Made by a program: the position numbers and the translations under genes. The notes below the pieces were generated by a model, which saw nothing but the letters and a program-made list of their open reading frames with translations, was not told the origin of the DNA and searched no databases. From Gluconobacter cerevisiae (GTDB taxonomy: Bacteria; Pseudomonadota; Alphaproteobacteria; Acetobacterales; Acetobacteraceae), in the NCBI RefSeq assembly GCF_015244675.1, contig NZ_JABCQO010000003.1, positions 248,001-312,000 of the forward strand: 64,000 nt of DNA, read 5' to 3'. Shown here piece after piece: positions 31,362 through 39,699 of this stretch (the stretch's first letter is position 1; each line of letters begins with the position of its first letter).

Positions 31362-34300
31362 TCATGCGGCAAGTTCTCTGGCGACGGCCGCAAAATATGC
31401 GGGGTACGCTTGGAGGGCAAGGATGGTCGCTTGATGCCGACAAGCCGTACGAACACCCGCGCGGTCGCGAACACCGTTCCATAGTACAGACAAGAAATTG
31501 GCTACGACACGGTCTGCGAAACCTGCTTCAGTGAAGGCAATCGCGGACGGATCGGTCAAACCGTATTTAATTTGCTTTTGGAGATTCGAGAGACCCGCGA
31601 AGAGGGCTTCATCCGTGCCTTCGGCCAAGTCCGCCAGTGAGGCAGTGATCATCGCCAGATCGTAAGCGAACGCGCCCTCGCATAGGGCAACTGCATCTTC
31701 AACCGCTGCCCGGTCGCCGCTCACCCTGATATCGAGGGCGGTCATGCGTTGATGGATATGATGGTAGGGACGGCCAGCGACCCAATCGGCCAAGGCGTCC
31801 GGTAGAAAATCCGTGCTGGAAAGCGACCGGATCGAGGATGACGAGTTCCATGAAATGATTTTTGCTGCCACATAAGGCAGGAGCTGATCGGCTTCGATTG
31901 CCGCCCTAAGTGGGGCGGCATTTTCATTAAGCCAAGTCTGTAGTTCAGCTACGATCGCCGGAGGAAGCGGAGACTTCCGAATAACAGCGCGTTGATCGCC
32001 GTCAGCGTTCGCCGCGATGGCAGCGGCAATCATCTGAAACACTGCGACGAGTACCTGTTTGGTTTCCTGGCCTGCGAGGTGATAGGCCAGAGTGCGGGCG
32101 GCCAGTTCGGCCACTCGGTCCTGACTCTCTTCTTCCAGAAATGTCATGTTCGCCACGAGAAAGGCGGCGATGGCTTGGATAGCTCTCGCACGCCCCTCGA
32201 TAAATTTGCGAAACTCGACCGCGCTGATGTTCGGTTGAAGAGCGAGCGCTTCGTTCACGACCTGCTCGATCCGCGCAGCGTCGGCAAAGGCGAGATCGAG
32301 CCACTGAGGGAGCATGGGCTGGACGAGCGGTGGCGCACCCTTCTGACGCTGCTCATAATCCGAGAATAGCGCGAGGATGCTGCTTCTGGTCGGCTCCGAC
32401 TTACTGGCATCGACGAGCTCTTTCGCCTCATCCCAACGCCACCTTTGCCGAAATTCATTCCGCTGATCGAAGATCGACGGTGTGGAGAAAATCACGCTCC
32501 CTTCGGTGTGCATACCAGCACGACCGGCGCGGCCCATCAAATTTTGAAAGTCGCGGACCATGATACGCTCTGCACCTTGCCGGGTCGATGTCACGATCAG
32601 ATACTTGAGCGGGAAGTTAACCCCTTGCGCCAATGTCGAGGTGCACACGACAAACTTGGCGAGCCCCTCTTTCATAGCGTGCTCGATGCAAAGCCGGAGA
32701 CCCTGCGGTGTGTCGGCATGGTGCGCGAATATCCCAAGAGCAGCAGCCGTCGTCGCACTGGCGGCGACACCGAGATGCTGTTGGGACAAGGAGCTGATCT
32801 TGCCAACTTCAGCCACGTCGGAAACGTCGATTGGGCGGGGGAAACCAGCGCCCCTGTTGTAGATATCGACTGCACGACGACAGATTTTCGTCACGCTGTC
32901 TTTCCTGCCGCAAAAGACTGCCACGCTGCCATTTGCGACGACGTGCAAGCCAAGGAATAGACCGACTTCACCGCCATCCGACTTTGCCGGAAAGCGCTGA
33001 ACCTTTCTCTCCCTTCCGAGAAGATCCAGTTCGATGTCGTCGATGATCCGTGGTACCCAGAATTCGGTTTCCTCGGGGGCGGTTGGGCTTACATATTGCA
33101 GCCGACCTCTGGCATCCTGCCAGCTCGCAAAAGCGATGCTTTTCGATGTCGGTAACAACCCCGCGCCGTCAATAACAGCTTCGGCGTCACCAACCAACCA
33201 ATCTGCAACCGCACTGGCGTTGCCAATGACTGCAGAGATCAGAATGACCTGCGTTGCCTCAGGTAGCGTCAGTTTCAGCGATGTCAGCAGAAGCTCGTAG
33301 GTGGGACCGCGCGTTAGGCCGTCAAACTGATGTCCCTCGTCGTAAATGACGAGGCCGATGCGCTCGACCAGCTCCGGTGCGCGTCGCAGCATGTAAAGCA
33401 GCTTCTCAGGCGTGACGATCAGGACTGTATTTACGGCCATTATCTCTTCCAGTTGAATGTCAAACTGGAAGGAATCCGATGCCTCATCGAGCTTGATCGG
33501 CTCTCCGGCAAAAGCGGCGGCGAGGTCGCCCCGGATGTCATGGCAAAGCGACCGATAGGGCGCAACGATGATCGCCAGTGAAGCACGCTGTGACAGGAAC
33601 GCTGAACGGATAATCAGTTCGGTCGCACGGGTTTTGCCTGCACTGGTCGGCATCTGGATGACCGCAGATCTACCTTGGAGCAGCCCGGCCGCTGCAATTC
33701 TTTGTTGCGCGGGCCATAATTCGAAGGGGAAATGAGCCTTTGCCAGCGCCGGCCGCCAGGCATCGGCGTCGAGGCCGGATGCACTAGGGAGAATTGATCG
33801 AGAGGCGTTGCGTAGTTTCGTTGCGCAGATCGCTGCAGCCAAGTCGGCATACAGAAGCTCTCTCGGGGAGCCGTTCTGATAAGTGCCGTTGCGAAGTCGA
33901 TCGGTTGCGGCGGAGACCAAATCGACCCCAGAATCGAAAGTCGTAAATCCGGCCATTGATGCCAGAACAGTGTTTAGATTTGGCGAGATGCCGGGAATCT
34001 GGGAAAACTCATTTTGGAGGAGGTGGTAGGTCAAAAGACCCAGGCCGCCCGCCAACTCTGGGGATGGGGTCTCCATTTTCTTGATGATTACGGCTGCGTT
34101 CCCGATGCTGCCATTTAGATAATAGGCCGATGCGCAGAGCAGCGAAAATTCAACCGAGATTGTCTCGTCGAGTTTTGCGTTCAAGTAAGCGTCGAAGAAA
34201 GTGGAAGCAAACCGTAGGCCCTCCCTGACAGTCAGGTCGACGCCGGTCCAACTGGTCGGAAGAAGGTCCGCGTCGAACGCCGCGATGGTTTCCGCCTCTC

Positions 34301-34478
34301 GAAATTCATTAGCTGTAACGGAAGCCACATCGCCGAGGATGCCCACCGCTAGGTCGAAAAGTATGGAGGGGTCGCGATAGAGCTGTATGAAATATTCAGG
34401 CGCAACCCGAAACTCGTACATCTTTGCGCGTGCGCGCGTGGCGGAGAGAACGCGATTGGCGGTTGCTTCAGGCTTCAT
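31362..34478 (-). CDS. hamB: Hachiman defence helicase HamB
   Basis: A 1038-aa superfamily 2 (Ski2-like) helicase. Motifs in order: Walker A MPTSAGKTRATELI near 286, DEGH box (VIYDEGHQFDG) near 377, LISAVIGNASAVADWL, and motif VI QNLMGRAGRAGM near 646. An N-terminal helical region of about 250 residues and a long C-terminal region lie outside the helicase core. The start MKPEATANR (34478) has AAGGG upstream and overlaps the hamA stop by 11 bp; the frame extends to 34502. HamB with an upstream DUF1837 nuclease is the Hachiman arrangement. Confidence 0.82.
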   Translation of the reverse strand: MKPEATANRVLSATRARAKMYEFRVAPEYFIQLYRDPSILFDLAVGILGDVASVTANEFREAETIAAFDADLLPTSWTGVDLTVREGLRFASTFFDAYLNAKLDETISVEFSLLCASAYYLNGSIGNAAVIIKKMETPSPELAGGLGLLTYHLLQNEFSQIPGISPNLNTVLASMAGFTTFDSGVDLVSAATDRLRNGTYQNGSPRELLYADLAAAICATKLRNASRSILPSASGLDADAWRPALAKAHFPFELWPAQQRIAAAGLLQGRSAVIQMPTSAGKTRATELIIRSAFLSQRASLAIIVAPYRSLCHDIRGDLAAAFAGEPIKLDEASDSFQFDIQLEEIMAVNTVLIVTPEKLLYMLRRAPELVERIGLVIYDEGHQFDGLTRGPTYELLLTSLKLTLPEATQVILISAVIGNASAVADWLVGDAEAVIDGAGLLPTSKSIAFASWQDARGRLQYVSPTAPEETEFWVPRIIDDIELDLLGRERKVQRFPAKSDGGEVGLFLGLHVVANGSVAVFCGRKDSVTKICRRAVDIYNRGAGFPRPIDVSDVAEVGKISSLSQQHLGVAASATTAAALGIFAHHADTPQGLRLCIEHAMKEGLAKFVVCTSTLAQGVNFPLKYLIVTSTRQGAERIMVRDFQNLMGRAGRAGMHTEGSVIFSTPSIFDQRNEFRQRWRWDEAKELVDASKSEPTRSSILALFSDYEQRQKGAPPLVQPMLPQWLDLAFADAARIEQVVNEALALQPNISAVEFRKFIEGRARAIQAIAAFLVANMTFLEEESQDRVAELAARTLAYHLAGQETKQVLVAVFQMIAAAIAANADGDQRAVIRKSPLPPAIVAELQTWLNENAAPLRAAIEADQLLPYVAAKIISWNSSSSIRSLSSTDFLPDALADWVAGRPYHHIHQRMTALDIRVSGDRAAVEDAVALCEGAFAYDLAMITASLADLAEGTDEALFAGLSNLQKQIKYGLTDPSAIAFTEAGFADRVVANFLSVLWNGVRDRAGVRTACRHQATILALQAYPAYFAAVARELAA

Positions 34479-35283
34479 TGGCTGCCCTTTCGTAAAGGGC
34501 ATGAACTAGCTTCATGAGCGACGGACCACGGATCACAAGCAAGCGTAGATTGTCCTCGTTCTGATGACCTGTGGTGTTTGTCTCTTCCAGATTTGTCGTC
34601 GCATAAACATCAACATCCAGAACCGCTGCTGCGCCATTGACCCTTTTGAACGGCCGATCGGACTCATTCTGAAACCGCTGGATCCAGCTGGCCTCGACAG
34701 CCTGGCCGCGCACGAGCAACCTTTGTTTCATGGCATTGAGCGTCATGGCTTCACGCAAGTGATCCTTCATGGAGTCCGTGACGGCATCCTGCAGTCGGTT
34801 CTTGTCGGTCGCCGACAGCCCTGACTTGGATTCCACTACGAACAATTCGTCATTGGCGTGGTCACCCTGCGGATGAACATATCTGATACCGACTATATCC
34901 GAGCCCTGAGTAGAGCCCTGCCGGTTCCAGCGATCTTGATATCGCAGTTGCCGAGGACACCAGTAGCCGAGGATAAATTGTATGAAGTCAGCAACCAGGA
35001 TTTCACCGAAGTCGCCTGAGCGCAGACTTGGGCCAGGTGACGTCTTAGCGTCGGGGAACAGAATCGTCTGCAGAAAATCCGCGTGGCTTTTGCCCGTGCC
35101 CGCCGCCATCGCGGCAAGGTCCGAGTCTACACAATAGTGCTGGCGGAAGTGCGTGGCCCATTCTGACAGGATGGCCTCATCCCCTTCGGGATTGAATTTC
35201 CATATCTCGATTTCCCGACCGCAGGCGCTCAGGCGTCTTTCACCTGTGTCCTTCAGCCAATTAATATGAGGCGGTATAGCCAA
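34468..35283 (-). CDS. hamA: Hachiman nuclease HamA (DUF1837)
   Basis: A 271-aa protein with a DUF1837-type PD-(D/E)XK core: SLRSGDFGEILVADFIQF, GSDIVGIRYVHP (Asp), and FVVESKSGLS (Glu and Lys near 151-153). In described Hachiman systems HamA is the nuclease held inactive by HamB, and the equivalent E-x-K is needed for defence. hamA overlaps hamB by 11 bp. A 9-bp inverted repeat lies about 65-110 bp upstream. Confidence 0.8.
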   Translation of the reverse strand: MAIPPHINWLKDTGERRLSACGREIEIWKFNPEGDEAILSEWATHFRQHYCVDSDLAAMAAGTGKSHADFLQTILFPDAKTSPGPSLRSGDFGEILVADFIQFILGYWCPRQLRYQDRWNRQGSTQGSDIVGIRYVHPQGDHANDELFVVESKSGLSATDKNRLQDAVTDSMKDHLREAMTLNAMKQRLLVRGQAVEASWIQRFQNESDRPFKRVNGAAAVLDVDVYATTNLEETNTTGHQNEDNLRLLVIRGPSLMKLVHALYERAANEA

Positions 35284-35346
35284 GAACCAAGACCCCCTGT
35301 CAATACTTTACGTTTCTCTACCCAGCAACGCTTTGTTAGTCACGGG

Positions 35347-35390
35347 TTAATTTAGAGAATTCTGACACTGGTACTATCTGACTAAATTAA
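35347..35390. promoter_or_regulatory. Inverted repeat upstream of hamA, possible operator
   Basis: Perfect 9-bp A/T-rich arms TTAATTTAG (35347-35355) and CTAAATTAA (35382-35390), 26 bp apart, in the 177-bp gap between the nuclease-helicase stop and the hamA start. It could be a regulator site or part of an internal promoter giving hamAB its own transcript. Confidence 0.4.
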
Positions 35391-35460
35391 GGGCTCGCAT
35401 CCGCCATCTAAAGATCGGCAATACGCGCAGCAATGCGACATTCAAAGCTGGGCGTCCCAT

Positions 35461-38400
35461 CTACTTGCGAACTCTAAATGAACCACTTTTGCGCATAGCA
35501 TTTTGTCCGTCTAAAAACGGAATCTCACAGTTGGTGCGATCATCAAGGAACGTCTCCGCGAAGTATTTCAAAAGCCGCGAATCACGCATTACCTTGAGAT
35601 CACCGGGAAGGTGGTTGATCACCTCCTGGCTAGCCAACACCACCAGCTTGGCGCGGGGCCGCGAGGCCATGACGTTGAAACGATTGAGCGATAGGAGGAA
35701 CTCGTCCTCGTCAGCGATCGCGTCAGGATCACCCAGCGCATAACTGGCTATGATCACATCACGCTGCTGCCCTTGGAAGCGCTCGACGGTGTTTACCGCG
35801 CTGCGAATGAGCCTGCTGTCGTCACCGAGCGGTTCGAAGAGGGACTGGAGCTTGGATACCACCAGTGCCTTGTGGGCGCGGTGCGGCGTCACAACGCCGA
35901 CAGCGTCGGTCCAGAAGCTCTTCGCGTCATGCAGCCCTGCGCTAGTGGCCTGCGGATCCCCTTCGAGGCCAGCGCCGAGATGGCTCCGAAGTATCCAGAG
36001 CAGCGCCGCCACAGTCTGAGCTTCGAAATCGTTCCACTGGCTGCTGCATCCTTCCGGATAAATAAAAGCGGATAGCGGCTGATTAGGCTCCAGTAGCCGA
36101 GCGAGTTCGGCACCGAAAGCAAGACTTCCGGGCCAGTTCGCAGGTGCTATCGCAGGGAGTGGCGTCTCTAACCGCATACGCAGATCCGGAAACCGAGCGG
36201 TAAGGCTGGCCGGATAACCGGCGAAGCGCCCGAAGCCGACTATCATGCTGTTCGAACGGTAGTTCTCCAATAGATCTTTCGAGGCCACCCCTCGATGGGC
36301 CGCGACGAAGTCGTAAACGGATCCAACGAGCTTTTCGAGACCGAGAGGGGGCTGCACTGCCTGGATAGGCGGTAGCTGCTTGGGGTCGCCGACGACGATT
36401 GTCGAGCCGCCTTCGGCAAGCGGTGCCAGCGCAAGCACGGAGCTCGCCATGTCCATTTGGGACGCCTCGTCGATCAGGACCACGTCAAAGAGCGACTGGG
36501 CCACGTTGCCCTTTAGGCCGGCAAATTTAGTTACCTGCTGAGGCGGCGCCGACACAATCGTGGACATCGTCCTGGCGACCAGCAGGTCGTGCAGGTCGGG
36601 GATGCCGGGCGCATCTTTATCATTAAGGAGATTGGCGCCCACCGGCAGACCCGGAGCATCCTCCCTCGAATCGGAACGCAGACGAGCCAGTCGCACCTTG
36701 CCGGTCGTCGCCTCTCCGAGTGAGACTATCTGGTAAAAGGTGCGCAGCACGACATTGTCGATTGCATCGTAGGTATTGCTCGTCACGAGGATCCGGATAG
36801 CTCGGCCAGAAGCGTGAGCTTCTAACAGCAACCCTAGCAGGATGGCGCGCAGCGTCTGCGACTTCCCCGTTCCGGGCGGCCCCCAAATAAGAGCGACGCG
36901 TTTCTCCATCGCTTCGCGCCATGCGTCCCACTGGCTGTCATTGAGCTTGGTATCGAGAGATTCCAGCGTCGCTCGTGTCGCTGCAGCATTTCTGCCCGTA
37001 GGAGCGAGCGCCGTCTTTTTTGTATCCCAAAGCACCTCTGCTACGGGCACATGCGCGGTCGCAGTCTTGGGCGCTGCCTTCCCGATGACGTTGGCTGTCG
37101 GCGTTCCAGCACTCATTGCCAGGGGCGGATTGCCGATCGCCTTAAGCACGGTTTCGAGCCTTCTCGTCAAGAAGTCCTGAACCTGGCGGTCGAGGACGAC
37201 ATCACGGCGTAGGTCAAGCGTTGCTTCAATCTGTCGCAGATAGGTATCGACCTCTGGCTTGAAGGATACGGCGACGAGCCGGGCATCGCGGTCGATGGCG
37301 AGCAGTTGCGTCCCCGTCAGAGATCCGGCGAAATCGAACTCCCGGATCCAACCCGGTAGATCCACAGCGAGCGGTACGCCGCCGGTGAACTCGCCGACCC
37401 GGCGCGAATAGAAGTCCGGTATGGAAGCGGGCGATAGAGCGCAGAGGAAGTCGCGCTCCTCGAACTTGGCTTCGCGGGATCCTTCAGCTAGCGTATAAAT
37501 CCGTACCCCGGGATGCAGCGTGATCCCGAGCGTCGATGCCGCGGTAGCTAGATCGGCACCGGTGAGTTCCACTTCCAGTCGTGCGGCGAGATACTTGGCC
37601 TCCCGCTCGTGCACAGGCATTGCCAGGGAAATAGCGTGTTCTAGTCTGACGACTTGGGCATTGAGGCAAGCGAAAGCATACCAGATCTGCCCGTCTGCAC
37701 TTACCCTCTGCAGAGATGCAGGTGGCTTGATCTCCGTGATCTTCGGCGCACGACTACGCAATTGGCCCTGGAGGTCGAGGCGCAGGCGCCACATGATGGA
37801 ATGAAGGGCATGCAGCTTCATCGTCACCGTCGCACGCAACTGCGTGATCTGCTGGCTCCATGGACGAGGTTGCCCCATCTTGGTCCAAATCTCGTGCGCC
37901 CGCTCCGACGGGACCTGATCGGACAACGGATCTTCAAAGATCACCGGCACGCGGAATTCAAATGGCGTTCCGCCAGCCTTTGGCGGAGGTGCATAGGTGC
38001 GCGCTAGTCCGAGCAACGAGTAGTAGTGCGGAATGGGTGCCGCCACCAGCGCCTGGATCGCGTTGCGGACGATTGTTATGGGCGCATTTGCCGAGCGCAA
38101 CTTTGCGTTCTCTATAATCTGTTCTGGCGGAAACAACCACGCCAGCTTCTTGAGATTGCCGTCGGCGAGGACGTGCTGGAGGTTGCGGCCAATTACGCGT
38201 AGCATGTGTTCGTAAGTGACGCTGTCCCAGATGTAGATCTGGACCGTCGCGTTGGCCTTGACCTTCGTCGCATCGGAGAGCGCCTTTTCGACATACGCGA
38301 GAAAACTCATCAGTTCGCGAGTTTCGCTCTGGACACTGCGCGTGTCGTTCACGAAGACCTGTGCCTCGACCCTCTCGCGCTGACCGTTAATATTTGAGTG

Positions 38401-39666
38401 GCCACCGACGCCAAAGGCCAGAGTCAGGCCGCTACCGACATCGAAATCGGCCGATAGATAGAGATTGAGATCCGCCCAGTCCGGAATGACGGCCGAAGTG
38501 CCCGAGCCGGCGGGAATATCGCTGATACCGGTCGCAAGCGAGTGCGCCCGACCCGCAACTACTGTCCGTGTGGCTCGCAGTTTTGGATGGCAGTTGAACA
38601 CCGCGTCGTCGGCCGGCAGCGGAGCCAGCAAGCCGGTGGTACTGATGTTGAGGTTGCCAAGTGCGCGCCGAGCACCGCGGGGCAGAAAGGCGATGGAACT
38701 GAGATGCCCTTGCGCCTTGGCCATGGGCATGCAGTGATCCGAATGTTCCGCAGTGGTCGCGTTCCACACGTAGCCGAGATACTCGCAGCCGCTGCAGCCG
38801 GTGCCCACATGCCAGTCGAGATCCTTCCATGGACTGGCTAGCGCTTGAGGAAGCTCCACGACGAAGAAGTGCCTGAGTCGCGGCGAGAAGACGTCGATCT
38901 CGAGCGTCTCAATGTCCTCGTTTAGCGCGGTCGCCAATTCGTTCGCGGTCGGCGTAGTACCCGCTTTCAGTCGATCGGCCTTGAGCCGGATGATCGTCGC
39001 TGCGTCATGCGATCCCGGCCAGATGGCTGCCTCGGCGACGACCGCGTACCGGTCGGCATAACCGTTGTCGGTAAGCCAGCCCGCCAACGCCAAAGAGTAG
39101 TAGGTGATCTCCGCAAAGTACGACGCGCTCGGCTCGGCAGTCATCTTAATGTCAATAACGCGCAAACCGATTCGACCATCTCCATCGTGGACGGAGCCGT
39201 CTGCCTCTACGATCCGGCTCACCTTTGCGGGGGAAAACACCTGAATCAAGTCAGGCACCAGCTTCGCAAAGCCTAGCGAATGCGTGACAACCAAAGCGTC
39301 GATGCCGATAGCCGTCTGAAAGCCTAGGCCAACATCGAACTCGGGCCTCACTAGAAACGCACCAGGCTGCGCCCGGGGCATCACGTTCTTTAGTTTTTGG
39401 TCCTGGAACTCTGTTCCGGTCACGGTGCCTATGACTGACGCACTACCGAAAGTGTTCTGCAGATCTTTCAGCTTGTCCTGCTCCCAGCGGCTGCCTTCCT
39501 GAGTCAGTGCCGCCATTCCGGTGCGAGCGACTGTCTTCGGCGGCATGCCCTGCGCATCACGCTCCTGCTGATACTGCTTGTTTTCCGGCGAAAGGAGAAG
39601 ACGAAGCTGACGAGGACAATCAGTCCTGAAGTAATTGCTGACAACACGCTTACTGAGATACGGCAC
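35461..39666 (-). CDS. RecB/Dna2-like nuclease fused to superfamily 1 helicase
   Basis: A 1401-aa protein. N-terminal nuclease: Cys17 (CPRQL), a metal Asp in AIGIDALVV and the D-x-K pair in RVIDIKMTAEPS near 177, then CSGCEY and DHC at about 290-309, together giving the four cysteines of a Dna2/AddB-type iron-sulfur nuclease. C-terminal helicase of the Upf1/Dna2 class: WGPPGTGKSQTLRA near 932, LIDEASQMD near 1067, GDPKQLPPIQ, and NTVERFQGQQRDVII. GTG start with GGGGGAAG upstream. It lies 33 bp after the methyltransferase, so they form an operon. Confidence 0.85.
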   Translation of the reverse strand: MPYLSKRVVSNYFRTDCPRQLRLLLSPENKQYQQERDAQGMPPKTVARTGMAALTQEGSRWEQDKLKDLQNTFGSASVIGTVTGTEFQDQKLKNVMPRAQPGAFLVRPEFDVGLGFQTAIGIDALVVTHSLGFAKLVPDLIQVFSPAKVSRIVEADGSVHDGDGRIGLRVIDIKMTAEPSASYFAEITYYSLALAGWLTDNGYADRYAVVAEAAIWPGSHDAATIIRLKADRLKAGTTPTANELATALNEDIETLEIDVFSPRLRHFFVVELPQALASPWKDLDWHVGTGCSGCEYLGYVWNATTAEHSDHCMPMAKAQGHLSSIAFLPRGARRALGNLNISTTGLLAPLPADDAVFNCHPKLRATRTVVAGRAHSLATGISDIPAGSGTSAVIPDWADLNLYLSADFDVGSGLTLAFGVGGHSNINGQRERVEAQVFVNDTRSVQSETRELMSFLAYVEKALSDATKVKANATVQIYIWDSVTYEHMLRVIGRNLQHVLADGNLKKLAWLFPPEQIIENAKLRSANAPITIVRNAIQALVAAPIPHYYSLLGLARTYAPPPKAGGTPFEFRVPVIFEDPLSDQVPSERAHEIWTKMGQPRPWSQQITQLRATVTMKLHALHSIMWRLRLDLQGQLRSRAPKITEIKPPASLQRVSADGQIWYAFACLNAQVVRLEHAISLAMPVHEREAKYLAARLEVELTGADLATAASTLGITLHPGVRIYTLAEGSREAKFEERDFLCALSPASIPDFYSRRVGEFTGGVPLAVDLPGWIREFDFAGSLTGTQLLAIDRDARLVAVSFKPEVDTYLRQIEATLDLRRDVVLDRQVQDFLTRRLETVLKAIGNPPLAMSAGTPTANVIGKAAPKTATAHVPVAEVLWDTKKTALAPTGRNAAATRATLESLDTKLNDSQWDAWREAMEKRVALIWGPPGTGKSQTLRAILLGLLLEAHASGRAIRILVTSNTYDAIDNVVLRTFYQIVSLGEATTGKVRLARLRSDSREDAPGLPVGANLLNDKDAPGIPDLHDLLVARTMSTIVSAPPQQVTKFAGLKGNVAQSLFDVVLIDEASQMDMASSVLALAPLAEGGSTIVVGDPKQLPPIQAVQPPLGLEKLVGSVYDFVAAHRGVASKDLLENYRSNSMIVGFGRFAGYPASLTARFPDLRMRLETPLPAIAPANWPGSLAFGAELARLLEPNQPLSAFIYPEGCSSQWNDFEAQTVAALLWILRSHLGAGLEGDPQATSAGLHDAKSFWTDAVGVVTPHRAHKALVVSKLQSLFEPLGDDSRLIRSAVNTVERFQGQQRDVIIASYALGDPDAIADEDEFLLSLNRFNVMASRPRAKLVVLASQEVINHLPGDLKVMRDSRLLKYFAETFLDDRTNCEIPFLDGQNAMRKSGSFRVRK

Positions 39667-39699
39667 TGACTTCCCCCGATTACTTCTGTGTATCTAAGT

